A stretch of DNA of 64,000 nt. It comes from Euptelea pleiosperma. Lineage: Eukaryota; Streptophyta; Magnoliopsida; Ranunculales; Eupteleaceae. Location: assembly GCA_035048495.1 (NCBI GenBank), contig CM068552.1:14992621-15056620 (forward strand), given 5' to 3'. The notes beneath the pieces were generated by a model that worked only from the letters and a program-made list of their open reading frames with translations, did not search any database and was not told the DNA's origin. Both the position numbers and the translations under genes were made by a program. This document shows positions 22,937 through 34,900 of the stretch, piece by piece; positions within the stretch are counted from its first letter, which is position 1, and the number at the start of each line of letters is the position of its first letter.

Positions 22937-25900
22937 AACAAGGCCTTTAAGGCTCCAAGAACAAGGCTGGTTCGAAAACCTGATTTTTTTGAATTATATA
23001 GAAGAATGGATAAAAAAACTATCCAAACAAATTGTAAAAAATCAGCAAAACTCACCAAAAAAGAGGATAAATCATACTCTATTAGGATCTTGAATTTCAA
23101 GTCGATCTGAGAACTTTGTCCATACGACTGCTGAAGTCAGCCGTACGGCTTTGATGACGTCATCGTCCTCCTGGAAGCCCTCTGATCTGTGTTCTTGTGA
23201 AAGAAATTAAGGTTGGCTTTGATACCAAGTTGAATTCGTGAATTAGGGTTTGATTCAGGTCTAGAGTTTCAAGGTAGAGATGGAAGAGAAGAGAGAGAGG
23301 AAAGAGAAGAGGGAAAGGATGTCATGTGATGAGATCACTATGACTCCATAAATCTTATATAAAACCCAAATACAAAGACAAGTATACCCCTCTAGGGAGG
23401 TATTTATAGATATACCCCTCATACATGAAAATACGTAAATACGTATATGATAACAATTGTCACATAACAATGCACTACAACTACAAGGCATGAGGTAAGT
23501 ATTCCCCACCATTTATCTGAAAAACATGGGTTAGGTAAAATTGGGATTAGGGGAATATTAGATGGAACCCAACCAAAAGCTAGAAACACAAAGAACAACA
23601 AATGTTTTCAGAGTTCTGAGAACACTAATAAAATTATTTTGGATAATTAACAAAGAAAATCTATCAGCATCAAAAGGATAAAGACAAGCACCATTTACGG
23701 GGATCTCTAAGAATCATCATAGTATCATTCTAAATATAGCTAGCTTCTAATTGGAGAGAGAGAAATCAGAGAAAAACTTTCAACGTAGAAACCGTTGTGT
23801 TGAGATTACAAATACTTTTAACCATGTAATTAGAAATGTTAAATCATACCTATCATCCACACTCAAGCGCAAGACCTTCGTCATGTGTCGAAACTCATCA
23901 CCTTGTACTCGAACAACATTACCCTGTACATATATGATACTTAAGAAAGACCTAAAATAGCTTTTCTGATATTTAATTTAAAGGTGTGGATTGAATTTAT
24001 CAACAAAACTGTAGTTTATCAGTGGCTTTGTTACAGTAGTGGTTAACAATTAAACTGGTTAAAAAAGAAATCAAAAAGGTAAACTGAAAGAAACAAGCAA
24101 AATATCTTTACCGAGAAAGCAAGACAATACCCGATACGCAGAACAATAATTTCCAGCAATGCAAATGATCATAGTATAAACATAAATCTATAACAGAACA
24201 AGAAAGCAACTTATCAGATTAGAATAAGGTTGAGGCATGCGTTCAACGTGTTGACCTAAGGAAGATTTTGCCTATGCACTTCCACAGTGTTGCTGACACA
24301 CTGGAGATAGGCAACACTCCAAACCTCTAGGACTTACAAACTAACAGTAGGGTTACCCTCAAGAAAAATAAAATAGAAAAAAACATAGTAAAGCAAAGAG
24401 AAGAAGAGTTTCTATAAAGCAGAGAGAAGAAGAGTTTGTCTATCCATATCTATACAGAAACCCTTCAAACCTCTCTGTATATGGAGCAGAAGAGAGAGTC
24501 ATTTAGCCCTAATAAATCTCATTAAAGGCTAAATAGTAACAACACTAAATAAGATGCATTGAAGGAATTAGAAACGAAAACCAACGATAAGAAATTGATT
24601 AATAAATCTTCTTATTTAAAAGAGAGAAAATTCAAAAGTTTTTAGCCCAAAAAGATAGGCTGAGCTTAGAAGAGCCCAATTGGGAAGCCCAAGGGTTCCA
24701 CCCTTTAGGTCCAACCCTCTCATATAAGAGCTCAAAACTTTTAGTTTCCCAAACAATGTAGGACTAAAAAAGATGTGTAAAGAGTGTAGGGATTGAGAGA
24801 AACCTCAATAAGTTTCCCTCTAAAATTTTCATTTAAAATTTCATAAAATTGTTTTTCAAAAAGTGTGGGATTAAAAAGCATCTCTTTCAAACAATTACAG
24901 GACTTCAATTCAAAACTCCTTACCCCAAAAGTAAAACTCAAATTAACACTTTATAAATAACAATCCCCCACATGAATGAAAATTTAAAAGTAAATCCCAG
25001 GGTAAAATTGAAATTGTTATGCATGGGCAAAGGTGTCTTTTAAACTTGAACCTTTACTTAATGTAAGCCCTATCGGATTTACTAGTTGTTCAGTAAACTT
25101 GATGTCTTAAAATGACCAACTTTATAATGTAAAGCGAGACAATAGATATATATACAACTTTTCCGACCAACTATCGAGTTCTAACGGTTTTGCTCTTTTA
25201 GGCCATGAGTTAGATCATGACACGAACGCTGTAAAGAATCAACCTAAATTCTCATAAAAAAATGGCCCCACTTCCACACTCACAGTTGAATCTATTAAAG
25301 ATGTCGTTCTACATCCCACTTGATAACCAAGCTATACATTCATTAAGAATGTATTACCCAACCTTCTCTTTTTAGTAAGTAGCACTATCGACACCATAGG
25401 GATGGGAAGGAGACAAACTCCAATATAATGCTTCTCACTTATCACTCCCAACTAGTTTTACTCTCTTATAGGCCTCAAGCCCAGCTCCCTCAATTTCATA
25501 TGAACTATCTCTCTTGTGAGTCCTTTCGTCAAAGGAACTGTTAAGTTATCTTTCGATTTTACAAAATCGATGGTTATGATTCTATTTGAGAGTAGTTGTT
25601 TCACAGAGTTGTGCCTCCAATATATGATTTGCCATTGCATGAGTTGTTTCTAGCCCTTGCTATCACAGCTTGGTTACCACAGTGAATAGTAATGGCTGGC
25701 ACTGACTTTGGCGACAGTGGGATGCCCATTATAAATTTTCTCAGTCATTCAACTTCTTCTCCTGCTTTGTCTAAAGCAATAAATTCATATTCTATTGTAG
25801 ACCGAACTATACAAGTTTGTTTAATAGATTTCCATGATACTGCAACACTCCCTAGATTAAATATATAACCACTAGTTGATTTGGACTCCTCCAAATCTGA

Positions 25901-28900
25901 AATCCAGATAGCATCGGTATACCCTTCAAGTACAGCAGGATATTTCAAATAATGTAAACTATACACTAAGGTATATTTCAAATATCTCAACACCTATAAA
26001 AGCTTCCTAGTGATCATGACCTGGGTTGCTGGTGTATTTACCTAGTAACCCAGCCTACCTACTACCAAGGTTTAAAATATCGTTTCGGATGAATATTTCG
26101 TTCAACCGAAAAAACGAAACGAAACGAAACATTCACGAAATTTTGAAAAATGGGGCGAAACGGGCGAAATTTTCCGAAATATTACGAACATTACCGAAAC
26201 ATTGCGAAATATTTCGAAACATTCCGAAACTTTACGAAATAATTGCGAAACATTGCGAAATATTGCGAAATAATTGCGAAACATTGTGAAATATTGCGAA
26301 ACATTGCAAAACATTGCGAAACATTGCGAAATATTGTAAAATAATTGTGAAATATTACGAAATATTGCAAAACATTCGAAATTCACGCATTTAATGCATA
26401 AATAAGCTTAAAAATGATGTTTTAAGCAATTAAATGATTCTTAAAATCATATATTATAAATAAATTATATTTTTTCTTACCCATACGCATCGAGATATTA
26501 ATTTTTTGTATTTTATTTAATGAATGATTGAATTATTCTATAAGCTACTGATTTTTTTATAATTTATCTAAACTTTATGTGCAGATCAAAGTCAAAGAGA
26601 TGATGGAGAAATTGGCTACTACAATACTGCTATTGTTGCTAACATGAGATGGTTCGATAATGTGGAATGGATTATGGGTGTTCAAGAACTCTTGAACTCG
26701 ATCATATTATTTACTATAATTTGTTATGATAAAATAACATCAAATTCATTCAACATTTTCAAGAAAATGTAATAGCACATTTTTTAATTTTTTTTTTATT
26801 TAATGGAATCTGGCTTTAAGCAAATGTTATTTTGATGGTTGTGAACTTGTGATTGATTAAAATTAATTTAAGACGTGTTAATTTTACCCTTATGATTAAT
26901 TAAAGTACGAATCGGTGCCAATGATGGTCGAATGGATGCTGACATGTACTATACGGGGCTTAGACTCTTAATGTATAACCCAAGTATGTATATGCACATA
27001 TATACACATAAACAAGACCATGCATTCAAAGTCACAAAATATATTAAGAGTACTTGAGTTATATTGAAGTAACAAGAATTACATGTCAATAAAAAGTGGA
27101 CTTACGTGGAGGTCAAAGTAATTGGGGTCATCCTCTGAGTTTCCAAAACGCACGTGGTATGTTCGTTGAATGTGATCACAATATTCTATCCAACTCATAT
27201 GATCTCGATAGCACATCATGTATTGCCGCAGAAATTCTTGGTATTGCTAAGCATTACAAGTAGGGAGTATATGAATTTCAACCATTTGTTGCGGTTGCAG
27301 CTGTGTCGGTTGATAACCATATGGCTGATATGAACTCGCCCCCTAGTCATATCCATAACTCGATGATGACATGGATTGAGCATCATATGAAGAGTCGTAT
27401 CCTGATCCATATCCAGCACCGTACGATCCATGAGACGATGAAGCATAACTAGGCTGAGCACCATATCTGGTAAATCCCATGTCAGATAATCCCATATTAA
27501 TCATCCCAATACCTTGCACAACTGCATCCATGCCGTGTGCAGTCGGGTCATCAATACATTGCTCCCGCCTCGTGTCTTTTTGGTTTCGATGTGGCCGTCA
27601 CATATAAGTTCTTTCACCAGGAGGAGGTCAAGAGCCATGATTAGGATCTTGAATGGCATGATCGAAGTATCGTTCCTCTATAAATTGAGGCAATCCTCTT
27701 TGTGACTGTGAGTGATGGCCACCACCACTCCCACCGTGGTCATCACCACCATCACCATCACCACCACCATCACCATCACCATCACCATCACTATCGTCAT
27801 CATCGTCATCATCTCCAGCCTTAGAACTTGGAGTTCTCATCAACCTCTCAAACTCTTCTTCATCATCAACAGCCTTACTTGTTTTCCCTTTACTTGTGCC
27901 TGCTTAAACCCCCGTTGCTTGCTCTACTACCCACTGATCAACATCAATCCCCATTTGTAAGGCCAATGATGTGTTAGGCCTTGGTGGCTCACCTGGCTCA
28001 TCTAGTTCTGCTTCTATGGTTTGTCCTAACCAAGAAGTCATCGGATCATCCTCCTCATATATATGACTAAGGTCAATTGGATCAAAAATCGCCTCTCCTT
28101 TCCTATTATCTTGTGTTATGTGCTTCACCCTTAGCCTCATGTTGTAGTGCACATAAACTAATTTCTCAAGTTTTTTAACTGAGAGGCGATTTCGAGGCTT
28201 TGTGTGGATCAGGGAAAATGTACTCCAGTTTCTTTCACATCCACTCGAAGATGCCGTCTGTGATAATATTTTGATTGCAATTTTTCTCAAGTTTGGGGCA
28301 TCTCCACCGTATAAAAACTACTAGTCAGCTACATTTGAAAATAAAAATATTAGTTAAAATGATATTTAGTACTAGTCTATAATAAAATACTTAGTTAATG
28401 TACTCCAGTACCTTGTGTTGTTTTCATCCGTGCATTGACTGTGGCACAATCACCAAATCCATATATTTCCTCTCGAAAAATTTTTGACTACATAGCATAA
28501 GAAGTGTATCAACGTTAAACTAATTTCATACAACTATCTAATTTCGCAATTATAATTCATTTGTTAATAAAATATATACCTACCTCGTTATAAGCATTAG
28601 TCGCGTCATCATCATTCGGTTCCAGCTTCTCAATTACACGCTTTAAAGCCATTAATAGATCCTCCCTCTCGCCAAGGTTAAGGGGGTAATGGTATGCAAG
28701 GTTGAGAAAGTAGGCTAAATTGTACGAAAACAATACTTTTAATTAGTATAGTAGAGCGAAGACGACCTTCGATTAATAATTAAAAAATCATAAAAGTATA
28801 AAATACCTGCTGCATGGATGTCTTTCAAGAGTTGGTTTTGCCATCGCCTATCTATAATTGCATGGTATCCTTTGAAAGAGTTTGGTGCAACTTCTCTGAT

Positions 28901-31900
28901 CTTCTCTTTTGCACGGCGCATCCCTTATAGACATAGCCTATCGTAGGCTTTTTGTCACCATCCACCATCCTAAGAACTTGAACGACGGGCTCGGTTATCT
29001 CCACGATATAACGCACAGATTCCCAGAATTTATTATTTAGGACAATGCCCTCAACCTCTACTGCAATCGGCGTTTTGCTATGTTTATACTTCAGCCATGC
29101 ATCAGATGTAAACATTTTTTCAAGGCAGTTCTCTCTGAAAGTATACTCTGTAGAGAGATGAAGTTTGTGGCGAGACGTGTCGGTCCAGGACGCACCAAGT
29201 TTCCCTCAGTATGCTTCCTCATCAATGCTAGAACCCAGTTATGGTTGTAAATATAATTTGTAACCTTTCGAGCATCAGTAATTATTTTGTTTACTGATTT
29301 CTTTTCTCCCATTTCTTCTAGCATGAGATTAATGCAATGTTGAGCACATGGCGTCCAATAACAGTGCCGTCTATTCGACTCAACCATTTTGCCTGCTTTC
29401 TTGAAAGTAGATCCATTGTCCGTCACAATTTGTATAACACATTCTTCTCCAATCTCATCTATGCAATCTTGCATTAGCATGAACAAATAATCTGCATTTT
29501 GTATGTGTTCAGATGCATCGACTGACTTAAGAAAAATGGTTTTCCCATCACAGTACACTAAAAAGTTGATGATGCTCAATCTAGTTGGCCCCGTCCAACC
29601 ATCACACATGAGAGTTGCACCGTGTGTCATCCATTTTTTCTTAAAGCCATCAATATATTGCTTCAGCTCAGCAACCTCTTTATCCAAGTAAGGGCCTGCT
29701 ATCTCGTACGGGGTTGGTGGTTGTACACCCGTGCCACTCTTCTAAATAGTACTAACCATTGTCCTATAATAAGGGGATGCTGCAGCATTTGGGGGGATGT
29801 GACTATAATGAAAAAACTTTGACACTAATCTTCCCACGTCTTCTTTGATCTCTCCCCCTGACCAAGATTCGTCTAACCTTATTTGCTTTGAGCCCCTATC
29901 TGGATACATAAATCGATCCATTTCTTCGATCCTTGGACCTTAACTCTGTGCTTTCGACTTCGGTTTCAAATTCTGGGCCTTCTTTGTAAATTTTTGAAAG
30001 GCATTCATAATACCAGAAGTCCTCCGAGTGGCAGAGGTACCAGATCCCCCACCAGCCTCACGACGGGAATCTACAAATTGAACTCTTGCTACTTCCATTT
30101 GCCGCCTCTCCCATTCATCCGCACGTGATTGATGCAATGCAACATGCATTGTTTCTTCGTCATCATCATCTTGATGATTTCCTTCTGACTCACTACCACT
30201 AACTGCATCTGTGGATCTATTTGGATATTTGCCACTCCTTTCCATTAATCTCTCATCTGTTGCTGCTTGTTGAGCATAACACTGCTCTCTTTCTCTTATC
30301 ATTCTATAACTTTCTAGGTTATTTCTCATTTCTATAGACAATTCCAGGGGGCATTTTGGACACTTGTGTATATCACTATAGCCACCAGCTAAATGTTGTT
30401 TTAATCTTGTCACACCACCGCTCTTCTGTAACATCCCGCACCATTTACATTCCCACCATTGGCGTTACCTGGAACTGTCTTTCCATGCTGCCACCCAATG
30501 TCGCGATGTCGTGGCATGTCGTGCTAATTCTCATAATTCAAGGATTCAAGAATTAGTTTTTTCTAAACTAATAAATTAATTATTTTTAGTTATTTTATGG
30601 AGTGATGTTTTTTTCTTTTTCATGATTGATTTTTTCATTCATTTTTTAAAATTTTAGTATATTTTATTTTTATGGGAATTCAAGTGTTACAAAATTTTGT
30701 TATTTGAATTTGATTTGTTTTAATTAATATTTATATCATATATAGTTTGCTATCAATTATTTTTAACTTTCTTTATAATGTTAATTGTTGTTATACCTTT
30801 CTTTAACTTTCTTTATCAATTATTTCTCATTTCTATAGACAATTCCCGGGGGCATTTTGGACACTTGTGTATATCACTATAGCCACCAGCTAAATGTTGT
30901 TTTAATCTTGTCACACCACCGCTCTTCTGTAACGTCCCGCACCATTTACATTCCCACCATTGGCGTTACCTGGAACTGTCTTTCCGTGCTGCCACCCAAT
31001 GTCGCGATGTCGTGGCATGTCGTGCTAATTCTCATAATTCAAGGATTCAAGAATTAGTTTTTTCTAAACTAATAAATTAATTATTTTTAGTTATTTTATG
31101 GAGTGATGTTTTTTTCTTTTTCATGATTGATTTTTTCATTCATTTTTTAAAATTTTAGTATATTTTATTTTTATGGGAATTCAAGTGTTACAAAATTTTG
31201 TTATTTGAATTTGATTTGTTTTAATTAATATTTATATCATATATAGTTTGCTATCAATTATTTTTAACTTTCTTTGTAATGTTAATTGTTGTTATACCTT
31301 TCTTTAACTTTCTTTATCAATTATTTCTCATTTCTATAGACAATTCCCGGGGGCATTTTGGACACTTGTGTATATCACTATAGCCACCAGCTAATTGTTG
31401 TTTTAATCTTGTCACACCACCGCTCTTCTGTAACGTCCCGCACCATTTACATTCCCACCATTGGCGTTACCTGAACTGTCTTTCCGTGCTGCCACCCAAT
31501 GTCGCGATGTCGTGGCATGTCGTGCTAATTCTCATAATTCAAGGATTCAAGAATTAGTTTTTTCTAAACTAATAAATTAATTATTTTATGGAGTGATGTT
31601 TTTTTCTTTTTCATGATTGATTTTTTCATTCATTTTTTAAAATTTTAGTATATTTTATTTTTATGGGAATTCAAGTGTTACAAAATTTTGTTATTTGAAT
31701 TTGATTTGTTTTAATTAATATTTATATCATATATAGTTTGCTATCAATTATTTTTAACTTTCTTTATAATGTTAATTGTTGTTATACCTTCATATTTTTT
31801 TAAATTTAATCAAATTATTTTTTGTGTGCTCTTAGAAAATATGTAATGTTCAACAATTTTCTATGCAAAATTTGTAAGTTTTTATTATCTGTTTGTAATA

Positions 31901-34900
31901 TTTTTGTAATTTTTTTATACAATAATCTAAACAACATATTTTTTGCATTATGATATCTGTTTTGGAGCAAAAATAGAAATTGAAAACATGCCAAAATACT
32001 AAATGCAAAAAAAAAAATCAGCTCTATTGATGATTGCTAACAATATATTTTAGCATAAATAAATACTTAAATCTAACGGCCAAAAATCACGTTATTAAAG
32101 TACTCAATTTGAGTAACCACAAACAATTAATTATTTATGTGTGTAGGTACATCAAGAAGTGGGCCAAACATCTATAAGGTTATTGAGATCAAAAGAGGGT
32201 TATCCATACGTCAGTAGTCTCTAAAATTGTGCCACGTGGCTTATATTTTGTTCACTCAACTTAAAGGGTCGGATTCCGAATCCGATAACCCCCATTTTTT
32301 AGCAACATTTTTGACACCCACTTTGGTGTACCCCCATAGAAGATGAATCAATGGCTGATTTTTGGTAAGGATGATCTCCTCACCATATAGATAACCCCAA
32401 CAAAAAATCAGCCCATTATGAAATCTCTAACCCCGTCAAATGTGGTTTTCAAGTTACACGGTAAAAATCGACGGTCCATAATCCTTCCACTTCTAAACCA
32501 GTCTATGAATATCAGAATGATTTGAATTTTTGTGAGGATGATCTCCTAACCATAGAGGTCATCTTCACCAAAAATCAGCCATTGATTCATCTTTTATGAG
32601 GGTACACCAAAGAGGGCGTAAAAAATGGACAAATCTAGTATGCAACTGTTTGCACAGTGTCAATACCGTCAGATGTCCCTTGAAAGACGTGTTATTTCAA
32701 TGTTTTAAAAAAATTTATTTTAAAAATTAAAAACACATTTTTCAATGAGCATTCAATGGTGTGGATACATTGTTTGCATAAACAGTTGCATACTAAGTGG
32801 ACTCGTCAAAAATGGGCTCACTAAGTATGAACTGTTTACATACTTAAAAGTATGCAAACAGTGTCAGTACCGTTGGATGTCCCTTGAAAAATGTGTTATT
32901 TCAATGTTTTCAAAAAAATATTTTATAAATTAAAAACACATTTTTCAAGGAGCATTAAATGGTGGATACACTGTTTGCATTCTTAAATCTATGAAAACAG
33001 TTGCATACTAGATTTGTCCTAAAAAATGGGGTCACCGAAACCCGACCTTAACTTAAAGGGTCGTGATGTGCATTTTTGGTAGTAACGGCTGCCATCTGGG
33101 CCCACTGACCGCATGGATGTTTAGCCCACCCCTTAGTAGACATTCATACCAAAAATCAGCTTGTTTAATGATTTTTAGCCGTTGGTTTTAGTACTCAAAA
33201 AATGGTTGCATTCAATGGCTATAAGAATGCCTTAAAAAGTGTTAAAATCTGATGGTTATAGATCACGAACCAGGGTGATTTTCGGTGTTTATATCCACCA
33301 AGGGGTGGGATAAACATCCATGCGGTCAGTGAGCCCAAATGACAGTGGTGACTAACAAAAATCATGCTTCCGCAATTGCTACAGTTTCAGGCATACCTTA
33401 TTACATCTTTTTCCAACTTAAAAGGCTAAAATGACAGATCCGTTACAGCACACAATATGGAGCCACATGGCACACTCTTAGAGGAGTCTGACCGTATGGA
33501 TGTTTGGCCAATCCATAGGTAGACCTACAAACCAAAAATCAGCCTGATTAGGTATTTATAGGCGTTGGATTGGACTTATTTTCATAGGTTGATCTCAACT
33601 GTTGGAATTTGAGCAGTATTTGAGCTACAAAGATCCAACGCATAGAAATCACTAATCAGGCTGAATTTTTGGTTTGTAGGTCTACCTAGGGATTAGCCAA
33701 ACATCCATACGGTCAGATCATGTTATTTTAGGGCTGTCAAGGAGGCTGAAGTAGCCGACCCAACTTATAATGGTAGTTTCATACTACCTTATTTTTTTTT
33801 TTTTGTTAAAACCTAAACCTAAGGGAATGAACTTACCTTTTGCTGTTGCTGCCGAATGAAGAGAAGACGAAGGAGAAGATCGCCCCAACCTCGCCGTTGC
33901 CGAAGGAATTCGTTCCCTCTTCTCTTCCTCTTCTCTCTCTTTTTTTCCTCTTCTCTCTCACACGGTCACACCTTCCCACGCACTTACGCAATTTTTTTTT
34001 TTTTTCAGATCTTGGCTCTTTGCTCCCAATCTTTTACACAATCTTGCTATAAATAAGAGTTTGATGCAAAATAATTGACGTTGGGTCGCCGTTGCAACGA
34101 TTTTTAAGGGTTGTGAAATACCATTTTAGGGCTTCGTGTGTCGGTGTGCGTGATTTGCGCTGAACTTGCAGCCCGTAGGCCGTAGCCTGCAACTAGGTCG
34201 CCTGCAACGAGCTAAGATTCTCAACCCTTTTGCTTTTATTTTTGCAGGTTCTTTATCTCGTGAAATAATGTATGTTATTATTGCTGCATCTGTTTTTTTT
34301 TTTTTTTTTTTTTGGGAATGTATCGGTATGTTTCGGATTATCTCGTACGAAACACACTGAAACATACGAATTTTTGCATGTTTCGTTTCGGTATTGGTAA
34401 AATTCGAAAAATATTCCGAGATTTTAAACCTTGGCTGGGAGGCATCTGACCCAAGGAAGATAAGAGTATCATCAGCAAACTAAAGGTGGGTAATAGCAGG
34501 AACACCGGGAGCCACTTCAAAACCTTTCAATTCTTGTAAGTGCACTGCTCTTTGTAACATTCTGCCCAAGGCCTCTACCACCACAATGAACAGGAAGGGA
34601 GATAGTGAATCTCCTTGTGTCAGCCCCATAGAGCTCTTAAAATAGCCTGCCGGAGACCCGTTCACAAGAATAGAAAAGGAAGCGGAGGAAATACACTTCC
34701 AAATCCACCGTCGCCATTTTTCTCCAAAACCCAGTCTCCTTAGCATATAATCCAGAAATCCCCAATTGACATGGTTGTAGGCCTTCTCCATGTCAATCTT
34801 GCAAACAATCCCAAGAATCCCAGATTTAATTCTGGAGTCAATGCACTCATTAGCTATCAGAATCCCATCCAGAATTTGCCTACCCCTCACAAAGGCCCCT

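Larger units (their letters stand above)
20102..23455 (-). mobile_element. Ty1/copia LTR retrotransposon, internally deleted, in RsmE intron 2
   Basis: Complete by its ends: two LTRs (20102-20333, 23228-23455), a 5-bp duplication ATTGT (20097-20101 and 23456-23460), a primer-binding site matching initiator tRNA-Met (TGGTATCAAAGCC) and a polypurine tract GAGGGGGAG. At 3.35 kb it lacks gag and protease; only part of integrase, reverse transcriptase and RNase H remain. LTRs differ by about five substitutions and one 4-bp gap, so it is fairly young. LTRs begin TGTTATC but end ACT rather than CA. It is antisense-neutral to the host gene (same strand as RsmE) and presumably spliced out. Confidence 0.93.
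26066..34433 (-). mobile_element. large hAT DNA transposon (8.4 kb), defective
   Basis: The left end CAAGGTTTAAAATATCG and the inverse right end CAAGGTTTAAAATCTCGG form terminal inverted repeats. Both ends carry many TTTCG/CGAAA subterminal motifs. The interior holds one minus-strand BED/hAT transposase gene with stops, a tandem triplication of its 5' coding region, and several inserted MITEs. The 8-bp flanks (CCTACTAC left, GCTGGGAG right) do not match, so the insertion site has been rearranged. Boundaries are inferred from the inverted repeats and from the sharp switch to copia on the left and LINE on the right. Confidence 0.8.

Noticed and set aside
26102..26390. CRISPR-like array of short repeats
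   Set aside because: The repeats are degenerate CGAAAC words without spacers, in a plant genome, at the end of a hAT element; they are subterminal motifs.
27628..27960. Open frames rich in Asp/Gly or Thr/Ile on both strands
   Set aside because: They come from a CAC/CAT-type triplet tract in the transposase tail; the plus-strand frame is a shadow.
26066..34433. Genuine 8-bp TSD for the large hAT
   Set aside because: I tried several offsets of the two ends; no flanking octamers match, so I report a rearranged site instead.
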